Part shown: positions 6,076-12,527 of the stretch, one piece after another
How positions within the stretch are numbered: the first letter of the stretch is position 1
How the letters are laid out: each line of letters opens with the position of its first letter
Assembly (NCBI GenBank): GCA_964420045.1
Contig: CAYQPQ010000018.1
Location: 1 to 19,182 of the forward strand
Direction: 5' to 3'
Source: GCA-016699975 sp964420045
GTDB lineage: Bacteria; Patescibacteriota; Minisyncoccia; Moranbacterales; UBA1568
DNA length: 19,182 nucleotides
Notes under the pieces: model-generated
The model's database searches: none
What the model saw: the letters and a program-made list of their open reading frames with translations, nothing else
What the model was told of the DNA's origin: nothing
Program-made: the position numbers and the translations under genes

Positions 6076-7341
6076 ATGATTCATCCGGAAACAATACGGG
6101 CTGACTTCCCTGTCTTCGCACACCACCCAAGCCTTGTCTATCTCGACTCAGCGGCAACATCGCTCAAGCCGCGGGTCGTTATCGATAAGGAACGCGAATA
6201 CCTTGAAGAGTACCCGGCAAATATATCGCGCGGCCTATATGAACTCTCGAATCGCGCCACCAGAGAATACGAAGAGACACGCAAGGCGGTTGCCGAGTGG
6301 ATCGGCGCTCTGCGCACTGAAGTAGTGTTTACCAAAGGAACAACTGAAGCGCTCAACCTTCTTTCTTACACACTTGAAAGCATTCTCGCAAAAGGAGACT
6401 CCATCGTCGTCACCGGCATGGACCATCACGCCAATTTCCTTCCCTGGCAAGCACTCGCACTTCGGACCAGCGCGCAATTCCGTGTCATACCGGTTTCAGA
6501 ATCGGGAGAAATAAGCGAAGAGGCGCTACAGTCGCATGTTGATAAAACTACCAAAATATTCGCCTTTCCATTTGTTTCAAATGTCCTCGGATCTATCTCG
6601 CCAGTTGCAAAAATAGCCTCCGCTGTTCGCGCACTCGCACCTGAGACGCGCATCATTCTCGACGCCGCACAAGCCGCGCCACATATGCCACTAGATACCG
6701 CGACACTCGGCGTCGACTTTTTGGCACTCTCCGCGCATAAGTGTTTCGGACCGACCGGTGTTGGCGTTCTCTGGGGAAAAGAAGATATTCTCCAGTCGCT
6801 TTCACCCTTCCAATACGGCGGCGATATGGTGGAGAGCGCTCGCATTGAAGGCTCGCTTTTCAAAGAGACACCCTATCGATTCGAAGCAGGCACCCCTAAT
6901 ATTTCCGGCGTTATCGCCTTTCATGCCGCCATAGACTCTATGCAGTCTCTTGATATGGAGGAAATTCGAAAGTATGAACACACTCTCACGAAATATGCTG
7001 TCGAAACGCTTCAAGACAATATCCCTCACATTCGCATACTCGGTCCGCATCAGCAGGAGAATCGAAGCGGCATCATTTCATTTGTCCTCCACGATATTCA
7101 TCCGCACGACCTCGCTGAATCGCTTGCAGCGGAAGACGTATGCATTCGCGCCGGAGCCCACTGCGCACATCCGCTTCACGCTCTCCTGAACATTCCCGCC
7201 TCCGCCCGTATAAGTCTCTCTGTTTACAATACACAAAGCGACATCGACCGTGCCATAGAAAGCATACAAAAAGCACAGCATGCCTACCGGAGTCCTCATG
7301 AAAGCACGCCATTCATTTCTTCTCGCCTTGCCAAGAACTAA
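6076..7341 (+). CDS. sufS: SufS, group II cysteine desulfurase
   Basis: The 421-aa PLP enzyme removes sulfur from L-cysteine to give alanine and an enzyme persulfide for cluster assembly. The N-terminus FPVFAHHPSLVYLDSAATS is typical. DHHAN holds the cofactor-stacking His (117/118), LDAAQ has Asp196 and Gln199, the PLP-binding lysine is K222 in SAHKCFGPTG, and RAGAHCAHPLH has the catalytic Cys363 on the short loop of SufS-type enzymes. The ATG at 6076 was preferred over an in-frame TTG six bases upstream. The TAA stop (7339-7341) is also the flanking triplet of the 74-bp MITE. SufU encoded next is the expected persulfide acceptor. Confidence 0.97.
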   Translation: MIHPETIRADFPVFAHHPSLVYLDSAATSLKPRVVIDKEREYLEEYPANISRGLYELSNRATREYEETRKAVAEWIGALRTEVVFTKGTTEALNLLSYTLESILAKGDSIVVTGMDHHANFLPWQALALRTSAQFRVIPVSESGEISEEALQSHVDKTTKIFAFPFVSNVLGSISPVAKIASAVRALAPETRIILDAAQAAPHMPLDTATLGVDFLALSAHKCFGPTGVGVLWGKEDILQSLSPFQYGGDMVESARIEGSLFKETPYRFEAGTPNISGVIAFHAAIDSMQSLDMEEIRKYEHTLTKYAVETLQDNIPHIRILGPHQQENRSGIISFVLHDIHPHDLAESLAAEDVCIRAGAHCAHPLHALLNIPASARISLSVYNTQSDIDRAIESIQKAQHAYRSPHESTPFISSRLAKN

Positions 7342-7415
7342 GAGCTTGTCTTAAAAGTCCGTATTCTGCTGCAATTTCAAAATTTCGCGACGAAAGAGAC
7401 TTTTAAAACAAGCTC
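7342..7415. mobile_element. MITE-like element, short copy (74 bp)
   Basis: It has the same terminal repeats as the 161-bp element at 912-1072, in the opposite orientation: GAGCTTGTCTTAAAAGTC at the left and GACTTTTAAAACAAGCTC at the right. TAA flanks both sides (7339-7341 and 7416-7418), the reverse complement of the TTA flanking the long copy. Compared with the long copy, an 87-bp central segment is missing, with the junction at a repeated AAATTT. It lies between sufS and sufU, and its left flanking triplet is the sufS stop codon. It can fold into one hairpin of at least 18 bp and could attenuate transcription into sufU. Confidence 0.85.
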
Positions 7416-7438
7416 TAACGACCACGAGAAAATATCCT

Positions 7439-7801
7439 ATGCTCTCCCAAGACCTTATCCTTGACCACTATCATCATCCGAGAAATTTCGGCACACTTCG
7501 ACATGCCACACACCATGCCGAAACCGAAAATCTTTCCTGTGGCGACTCACTCGCCATGGACATCGTAGTAAAAGACGATATAATAGAGGAAATCAGGTGG
7601 ACTGGAAACGGATGCGCGCTCTCGCAAGCTTCCGCGTCGCTTCTCTCGGAGGCAATTCACGGAAGAAGTGTTGAATATACACAGCACATCTCCAAAGAGG
7701 ACATTTTCGCACTTCTCGGCACAGAAATGCTCTCGCCAGCCCGCACTCGTTGTGCACTTCTTCCCATGGAAGTGTTTGTGAGAATGTTCGAAAAATTGTA
7801 G
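7439..7801 (+). CDS. sufU: SufU/IscU-like sulfur acceptor and scaffold protein
   Basis: The 120-aa protein opens LILDHYHHPRNFGTL, the usual IscU/SufU start. The three conserved cysteines are C34 (SCGDSLAMDI), C59 (GNGCALSQAS) and C105 (RTRCALLP), with D36 as the metal-binding Asp. Next to SufS and a SufBCD set it is most likely the zinc-dependent sulfurtransferase SufU. The spacing from C59 to C105 (46) is nearer to IscU than to B. subtilis SufU, so the usual SufU insertion is absent; the LPPVK chaperone-binding motif of IscU is also absent (LSPAR there). The start is about 20 bp after the MITE flank, and the stop is 4 bp before the next gene. Confidence 0.9.
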   Translation: MLSQDLILDHYHHPRNFGTLRHATHHAETENLSCGDSLAMDIVVKDDIIEEIRWTGNGCALSQASASLLSEAIHGRSVEYTQHISKEDIFALLGTEMLSPARTRCALLPMEVFVRMFEKL

Positions 7802-7805
7802 CCAT

Positions 7806-8072
7806 ATGGTAGAACTCTTCCGCAGTCTCACGGAAACAACCGATCCCGCTTCAACGGAAGATGCGATATTTTTTGTCGTTATCATAATCCTCGCACTGTG
7901 GGATATTGCTTGGAAAGGCCTTGCTCTTTGGAGAGCCGCAAGAAACAATCAATTTCGATGGTTTATTGCCCTTCTCATCATCAACTCCATTGGAATTCTC
8001 CCCATCGTATACCTCAAGTTCTTCCAAAAGAAAAAATCCTCCGAAATACTCCCATCGCACGTTAATTTATAA
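7806..8072 (+). CDS. DUF5652-like small membrane protein
   Basis: This 88-aa protein has two predicted membrane helices (about residues 20-41, FFVVIIILALWDIAWKGLAL, and 52-72, FIALLIINSIGILPIVYLKFF) joined by a short basic segment WRAARNNQ, and ends in a Lys/Ser tail. The pattern LWD..WKG.ALWRAARNNQ..WFIALL.IN..GILPI.YL is that of DUF5652, which I associate with Patescibacteria. Its function is unknown. It begins 4 bp after sufU and ends 10 bp before the ferredoxin gene, so it is co-transcribed with Fe-S genes. That could mean a linked role, or simply insertion of a common small gene into the operon. Confidence 0.75.
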   Translation: MVELFRSLTETTDPASTEDAIFFVVIIILALWDIAWKGLALWRAARNNQFRWFIALLIINSIGILPIVYLKFFQKKKSSEILPSHVNL

Positions 8073-8082
8073 AGAAAATGTT

Positions 8083-8355
8083 ATGGCAAATGTAAAGGAT
8101 GCAACAAAACCGCACGGACCAATAACCCTGAAGAATGGCTGGACTGTTGAAGTAGACGCCAATACCTGCATCGGCGCCGGTCCCTGTGTCGGCGTTGCTT
8201 CGAACACATTCATTCTCGACGACGCTGCCAAAGCAACCATCCTTGAGACCTGCGATCAAGATGACATCGAAACCATCATGAATGCCGCCCGCTCATGCCC
8301 CGTTTCCGCCATCACCGTAAAAAACGAGAAGGGCGAAGTCATGTTTCCAAACTAG
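8083..8355 (+). CDS. Small ferredoxin with a three-Cys cluster motif ([3Fe-4S] or incomplete [4Fe-4S])
   Basis: The 90-aa soluble electron carrier has a single-cluster ferredoxin fold: CIGAGPC (C29, C35), then ARSCP (C72). The usual second ligand of CxxCxxC is Ala32, which is how several [3Fe-4S] ferredoxins of actinobacteria look. C57 lies between the motifs and might form a disulfide or serve as an alternative ligand. The ATG at 8083 was chosen because similarity begins near residue 12. It is the last gene before the hairpin at 8401-8424. It could accept electrons from KorAB encoded nearby or donate them to cluster assembly. The family is secure; the cluster type is inferred. Confidence 0.9.
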   Translation: MANVKDATKPHGPITLKNGWTVEVDANTCIGAGPCVGVASNTFILDDAAKATILETCDQDDIETIMNAARSCPVSAITVKNEKGEVMFPN

Positions 8356-8400
8356 ATGAAACAGAGTGTTTGCACTGCTCTCGCACAAAGCACACCAAGC

Positions 8401-8424
8401 AAAAAGACGGCTCCCCGTCTTTTT
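8401..8424 (+). terminator. Terminator-like hairpin between the ferredoxin gene and sufT
   Basis: A perfect 10-bp repeat, AAAAAGACGG (8401-8410) and CCGTCTTTTT (8415-8424), has a 4-nt loop and ends in a T-run on either strand. It lies 45 bp after the ferredoxin stop and 19 bp before the sufT ATG. No clear promoter follows, so sufT probably depends on read-through or on a promoter further upstream. Confidence 0.75.
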
Positions 8425-8443
8425 GTTCAACAGCTCCATTGAT

Positions 8444-8755
8444 ATGGCATCGAAAAAACCAAGCAAAGCTGCTATCACGAAAGTACTCAAGACGATTCTT
8501 GATCCGGAATTATTCGTATCAATTGTAGATTTGGGTCTTGTTTATGATATCGTTCTCAACGATGGCACCGTAAACATCACTATGACGCTCACTACCATTG
8601 GGTGCCCGCTTTTTCAAACCATCGAAAACGAAGTGAAAGAAAAAGTATCGGCAATTCCCGGAATACGATCCGTCAATGTCGAACTCACCTTTGACCCTCC
8701 ATGGGATCCGTCGCGCCTTTCCGAGAAAGCCAAGGCGGAGCTTGGTATGGAGTGA
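8444..8755 (+). CDS. sufT: SufT-like DUF59 / MIP18-family Fe-S assembly factor
   Basis: The 103-aa protein contains the DUF59 hallmarks: ILDPELFVSIVDLGLVYDI (about 18-36), then VNITMTLTTIGCP with the conserved Cys, then VNVELTFDPPWDPSRLSEKAK at the C-terminus. In bacteria the stand-alone form (SufT) helps mature Fe-S proteins late in the pathway; eukaryotic MIP18 is related. The C-terminal PPWDPSRLSEKAK block is typical of metal-sulfur cluster biosynthetic proteins. The ATG at 8444 gives the standard length. Its place directly after the suf/ferredoxin genes supports the Fe-S role. TGA is the stop, which argues against a recoded genetic code. Confidence 0.9.
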   Translation: MASKKPSKAAITKVLKTILDPELFVSIVDLGLVYDIVLNDGTVNITMTLTTIGCPLFQTIENEVKEKVSAIPGIRSVNVELTFDPPWDPSRLSEKAKAELGME

Positions 8756-8782
8756 ATTCTTCATTCCCCATACTCTTTTTTT

Positions 8783-8983
8783 ATGGATCAAGAAATTCTT
8801 AAACAGTTCGAACAACAAAACGCGAAGCTCGACACCATACAGCGTTCGGTTGAAAAGATCCGGAAACAATTGTTTCTGAGATTCATCATCAACACGCTGC
8901 TCTTCATATTGCCGTTTATCGGTATCGCTGTGAGCATCCCGTGGCTTATAGATCTCTTCACGCCCCTCTGTCGAACCCCGTAG
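8783..8983 (+). CDS. 66-aa hypothetical membrane protein with short coiled coil
   Basis: The N-terminal 30 residues (QEILKQFEQQNAKLDTIQRSVEKIRKQL) are heptad-like and charged. They are followed by a hydrophobic segment (about 32-58, FIINTLLFILPFIGIAVSIPWLIDLF) that can cross the membrane once or twice. I do not recognise a named family. It starts 27 bp after sufT and ends at the convergent terminator, so it is probably the last gene of the sufT unit. It looks like a coding gene because of its clean helix-plus-membrane pattern; its function is unknown. Confidence 0.65.
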   Translation: MDQEILKQFEQQNAKLDTIQRSVEKIRKQLFLRFIINTLLFILPFIGIAVSIPWLIDLFTPLCRTP

Positions 8984-9015
8984 CAATTCCTCGTTGCGAA
9001 ATACACGCTTCATTC

Positions 9016-9039
9016 AAAAAGAGCCTTTCGGCTCTTTTT
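9016..9039. terminator. Bidirectional terminator between convergent units
   Basis: A perfect 10-bp repeat, AAAAAGAGCC (9016-9025) and GGCTCTTTTT (9030-9039), has a 4-nt loop and a T-run in both directions. It serves the rightward sufT unit and the leftward korAB unit; the korB stop is 4 bp away. Confidence 0.9.
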
Positions 9040-9043
9040 GTCG

Positions 9044-9910
9044 CTACGCTTTGCTCTCGACAAGCTTCCGGAATTTTTCGGCATCTACCCGATGTTTATA
9101 CAAAAGCGCGCCATGATTCGCAAGTTGCTCTTCGAAAATTTTCCGGTGAAGATTCTCATAAAAGACGCCCAGTGGAAGCCGATCAGTCTCAATCGCTCGA
9201 CGGAACGCTTCTATTCGGTCATGCGTATCATGGCTCTCCTCGAGTTCATACGTCTTTTCCTTAAACCATTGATACGTATTGATCTTGTTGAATACCGTAC
9301 ACGGCTGGAAAATATCAACGAGCGCGAAACCCTTGTGAAGAATCGCTTTCTTGATGATTTCTTTGGTCTGCGGCACATTCCCCACAAACGCGCGCGCCAC
9401 AAACGAACAGTCAAGCGCGATCGCCGAAGCTATCGGATTGAACGGTTCGAGTATCACGCCAGCCACCTGTACCGGCGTTTTCATGCCAATATCGGAAGTC
9501 GGCGATGCTTGCCCCTTCGTGAGCCCGTAGACCATGTTGTTGTGAATGAGCGCCGTAATATTCGGATTCCGGCGAATCGTATGTGTAAAGTGGTTTCCAC
9601 CTTCTCCATAGGCATCGCCATCTCCGGTTTCCACAATAACGGTAAGTTCCGGATTCGCCACCTTGATCGCGGTTGCCGGAGAAAATGCGCGCCCGTGCAA
9701 CCCGTTAAACACGTTCCCCTTGAAGTAGTGCGGTGCCTTGGCCGCTTGCCCGATACCGGATACGGTAACCAGCTGTTCCGGCGCGATGCTCAACTCTGCA
9801 AGCGCCATTTTCATGATAGTGAGAAGCGGGAAGTTCCCGCACCCCGGACACCACGCAATATCGGTTTCCGCCGGCATGTCGAATGATTTTGGAGAAACGC
9901 TCATTTCCAT
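9044..9910 (-). CDS. korB: 2-oxoacid:ferredoxin oxidoreductase, beta subunit
   Basis: The 288-aa thiamine-pyrophosphate-binding subunit oxidatively decarboxylates a 2-oxoacid (pyruvate or 2-oxoglutarate; the sequence does not decide) with CoA and passes electrons to ferredoxin. WCPGCGN (C21, C24) starts the cluster and TPP domain. VETGDGDAYGEGGNHF (93-108) followed by ITALIHNNMVYGLTKGQASPTS is the TPP/Mg motif with substrate loop. FQPCTVFN (C204) gives a third ligand. In four-ligand homologues a Cys follows SGIG; here it is Gln (Q55), and the nearby KGN site is also without Cys. Binding of an ordinary [4Fe-4S] cluster is therefore not assured. Its ATG lies 14 bp after the korA stop. Confidence 0.93.
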   Translation of the reverse strand: MEMSVSPKSFDMPAETDIAWCPGCGNFPLLTIMKMALAELSIAPEQLVTVSGIGQAAKAPHYFKGNVFNGLHGRAFSPATAIKVANPELTVIVETGDGDAYGEGGNHFTHTIRRNPNITALIHNNMVYGLTKGQASPTSDIGMKTPVQVAGVILEPFNPIASAIALDCSFVARAFVGNVPQTKEIIKKAILHKGFALVDIFQPCTVFNKINTYQWFKEKTYELEESHDTHDRIEAFRRAIETDRLPLGVFYENLHRKIFEEQLANHGALLYKHRVDAEKFRKLVESKA

Positions 9911-9924
9911 AGGTGCTTCATGCT

Positions 9925-11628
9925 TTATTCCTGATTTTGCATTTTCTCAACGAGCTCTTCTATCGAGAACGGCTCACCATCATATTTCACTACTCGATCC
10001 GAAACGTTGACGCCATGCTTTTCAAGGAGACTTGAAAATTGTCCGGAAAAATTATTCTCTATGACGATTATCCTCTTCGCATCTTTGAACAGAGTCTTCG
10101 TATCTGCCGGAAGCGGGTAGACCTGCTTAAAATGAAGATACGCGCTGTCGTTTTCTCGACCGGATTTTTTAAATGCCTCAAGTATTGCCCCGTGCGTTGA
10201 TCCCCAGCCGACAAATATCGTTTCCGCCTTCTCAATACCAAACCGAACGGGAGGAAGCACATCGGCAACCAATCCCTCAAGCTTTTTGAGGCGTTTATCC
10301 ATCATGAACACCCTCATATCAATACGCTCCGTGAGATGCCCATCCTCAGTGTGCTCATCGCTGTCAACGACCACCAACCCTTCGCCCCATCCTGGCACGC
10401 CGCGAGGCGAAACGCCGCTCTCCGTAAGTGCATAGCGCTCATAGTCCTTGGATGTTTCGATAATGTCTCGCGTTTCGGAGGGAATCGAAAACGAATCTTT
10501 CGGAACCGTTGCCACCGTATCAAGGAAATATTGATCCGAAAGTAAAAAAACCGGTGATTGCCATTTCTCCGCTATGCGAAACGCCTGTTGCATAGTCTCG
10601 AATGCCTCTTCGTGTGTCCCGGGCGCAAAAATTGCACGCGGGAATTCTCCATGCCCCGCGTAGAGCGCGAGCTCCAAATCGCCTTGCTCCGTCCGCGTCG
10701 GAAGCCCCGTTGCCGGACCTGGACGCTGTGCAATGTGAATCACAATCGGCAATTCCATCATTCCCGAAAGACTCACTCCTTCACACATGAGCGCAAACCC
10801 GCCGCCAGACGTCGTCACCAAGGCGCGCGCTCCGGCATAGCTCGCACCAAGCCCCATGTTTATCGCTGCGATTTCGTCCTCCGCCTGCTCGACAGCAATC
10901 CCAAACGTTTCGGACTCTCTGGCAAGAAATTGCAACACGCCCGTCGAAGGCGACATCGGATACGAAGCGATGAAACTACACCCTCCCGCTATCGCTCCCA
11001 TCGCAATCGCCTCCGTCCCGTCAAGCATCACCTCATCCTTCACTCGCGCATCCTGCGCGATACGCAATTCCAAATGCTCCGTATAGACAAGGTGCTGTCC
11101 GATCTTGTAGCCTTGTTTCCCTGCTTCGATATTCCCTTCGATCACACTCTCGCCCTTTTTGGAAAATCGCTCTCGGAGATACTCATCGAGACCGGAAATA
11201 TCTGCCCCAAGAATCCCGAGCACTACTCCCGCTGCAACCGTATTCTCAAAGAGCGGATTTCCGAGTCCAGTTGCAACGGACGATATCGGCACATGCACAA
11301 TCGAGTGATCCATCCCGCTCGCCACCAGTCGCTCGTCTGCCAAAATCAGCGTTTCCGACGTCATCCTCCGCCTCAAGTGTTCAAATGCCGCCTTGTCAAA
11401 CGGAAAACAAATGTCCATCGACCGAACATAAGCGAGCGGTCTCTTCCCTCCGATACGAATTTCCGTTGAGTTCGACCCGCCGCGCACCCGCGACATATAT
11501 TCCTTGGACGCAAAAACCGGATACCCTTCGTTCTTCAAAACCGAAAGCAATATCCCCTCAACCGTCTGCACCCCCTTCCCGGCAGCTCCGGCCAATACTA
11601 TTGAAATGCCAGTTTTTACAGTGTTCAC
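9925..11628 (-). CDS. korA: 2-oxoacid:ferredoxin oxidoreductase, gamma-alpha fusion subunit
   Basis: About 567 aa. Residues 1-185 form the gamma domain (ISIVLAGAAGKGVQTVEGIL; EYMSRVRGGSNSTEIRI), which contacts CoA. The alpha domain runs from about 195 to the end, with GTEAIAMGAI, ASYPMSPSTGV (the YPITPS-like substrate motif), VEQAEDEIAAINMGLGASYAGARA and GLPTRTEQGDL. The order gamma then alpha matches two-subunit KorAB enzymes of anaerobes. A GTG start at 11628 is preferred because GGAAG sits six bases before it; an in-frame TTG lies at 11649. It is 36 bp downstream of the pilin-like gene with no visible terminator or promoter between them, so the two may share a transcript. CoA-dependent oxidation with ferredoxin reduction is family knowledge; the actual substrate is unknown. 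Confidence 0.93.
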   Translation of the reverse strand: MNTVKTGISIVLAGAAGKGVQTVEGILLSVLKNEGYPVFASKEYMSRVRGGSNSTEIRIGGKRPLAYVRSMDICFPFDKAAFEHLRRRMTSETLILADERLVASGMDHSIVHVPISSVATGLGNPLFENTVAAGVVLGILGADISGLDEYLRERFSKKGESVIEGNIEAGKQGYKIGQHLVYTEHLELRIAQDARVKDEVMLDGTEAIAMGAIAGGCSFIASYPMSPSTGVLQFLARESETFGIAVEQAEDEIAAINMGLGASYAGARALVTTSGGGFALMCEGVSLSGMMELPIVIHIAQRPGPATGLPTRTEQGDLELALYAGHGEFPRAIFAPGTHEEAFETMQQAFRIAEKWQSPVFLLSDQYFLDTVATVPKDSFSIPSETRDIIETSKDYERYALTESGVSPRGVPGWGEGLVVVDSDEHTEDGHLTERIDMRVFMMDKRLKKLEGLVADVLPPVRFGIEKAETIFVGWGSTHGAILEAFKKSGRENDSAYLHFKQVYPLPADTKTLFKDAKRIIVIENNFSGQFSSLLEKHGVNVSDRVVKYDGEPFSIEELVEKMQNQE

Positions 11629-11664
11629 AAAAATCTTCCAAAAAGCCAACTCGTAAAAACTCGC

Positions 11665-12408
11665 TTAGTGAACCGGACAAATGCCATAGAGTTCCCACCC
11701 TGAAGTGCAAGTCGAACAGCTTCCTGTACTGGCATTGCAGGTAAAGAACGCCGATCCGCCCGTTCGAACTTCCACAACGCTTCCAACACCTGCACTGCTA
11801 TATACCCGAGCCGAATCAAACACTGCGGTCGAAGCCGATGAAGTAGTACAGCTTCCACCAACAATCACGCCCTTGTCATTTTGCACAAAATTCCGAACGT
11901 CAGTCACATTCGAACTATCATATGTGGAATCATCACTCCTCGAAACAATCACGGTTCGCCCTGCCGCGCAATCCCCCGCCGCCGCTATTGCCACCTGCAC
12001 CGCTCGCGCCGTATCACTGTATGTCCCCACTGACTTTACGGAAGCGACGGCAGATATATTGTCATTGCAAGCAAGTGTCTTCCCATCGCTATCCAGAAAG
12101 ATAGCCTTGTATTTTCCGCCCAAAAAGTTTGCAGGACTTTCTACGACCGCATCACTTCCATCACAGGTAACTCCGGAAATATCTTGAAGCTCATTGCCAG
12201 CTGCTTCTTTCAACATTCTCACCACCGCCTGCGATCCGGAGTCAGCAATCTGGAACGCATTGATGGATTTATCGCTCGAAGAGACCGACTTGAGATTGGT
12301 AACCGACGCCGACATCATGCCAATCGAAGCGACCAGCACAATACCAAGCAATATAAGCGAATACGCAAGAATAGATCCTCGAGAAAGCTTCCCTAAAACC
12401 TGCTTCAT
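11665..12408 (-). CDS. PilX/pilin-like secreted protein
   Basis: The 247-aa protein has a basic N-terminus (KQVLGKLSRG), a hydrophobic helix at about 12-34 (SILAYSLILLGIVLVASIGMM) and then a polar helix (LKSVSSSDKSINAFQIADSGSQAVVRMLKE). This resembles the N-terminal part of PilX-type minor pilins and related CPR pilin-like proteins. There is no clear G|FTLxE prepilin cleavage site. The rest is Ser/Thr/Ala-rich with several Cys, including a C-terminal cluster (FFTCNASTGSCSTCTSG) that may form disulfides outside the cell. It is probably a type IV pilus or surface filament component, inferred from the N-terminus only. An extended -10 promoter lies at 12445-12453; korAB follow on the same strand. 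Confidence 0.6.
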   Translation of the reverse strand: MKQVLGKLSRGSILAYSLILLGIVLVASIGMMSASVTNLKSVSSSDKSINAFQIADSGSQAVVRMLKEAAGNELQDISGVTCDGSDAVVESPANFLGGKYKAIFLDSDGKTLACNDNISAVASVKSVGTYSDTARAVQVAIAAAGDCAAGRTVIVSRSDDSTYDSSNVTDVRNFVQNDKGVIVGGSCTTSSASTAVFDSARVYSSAGVGSVVEVRTGGSAFFTCNASTGSCSTCTSGWELYGICPVH

Positions 12409-12444
12409 ACGATTTTGTGTTACAGATAAAATATTTCTGCGTTC

Positions 12445-12453
12445 AGTATAGCA
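12445..12453 (-). promoter_or_regulatory. Extended -10 promoter for the pilin-like gene
   Basis: On the minus strand, TGC followed by TATACT (12453-12445) gives the TGn extended -10 form. No good -35 box is seen at 17 bp. The leader to the ATG would be about 30 nt. The rest of the 119-bp gap to the beta-helix gene shows no convincing terminator. Confidence 0.6.
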
Positions 12454-12527
12454 CGAATCCTCAAGAGAGGCAGTGAGTACCTCTTCAATATGGAAACTCC
12501 CACTCTATGTACTCTGAGATATGCCCC

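Noticed and set aside
8444..8755. Alternative genetic code (TGA as Gly), as in Gracilibacteria
   Set aside because: sufT ends naturally at TGA at the expected length, and none of the conserved genes here needs TGA to be read through.
9038..9886. Long open frame on the plus strand opposite korB
   Set aside because: The encoded protein is Arg/His-rich with no recognisable motif, while the minus strand encodes a clear KorB; it is a shadow of codon bias.
10558..11469. Open frame of about 300 codons opposite korA
   Set aside because: Low-complexity basic composition and full overlap with a strongly conserved gene; taken as a shadow.
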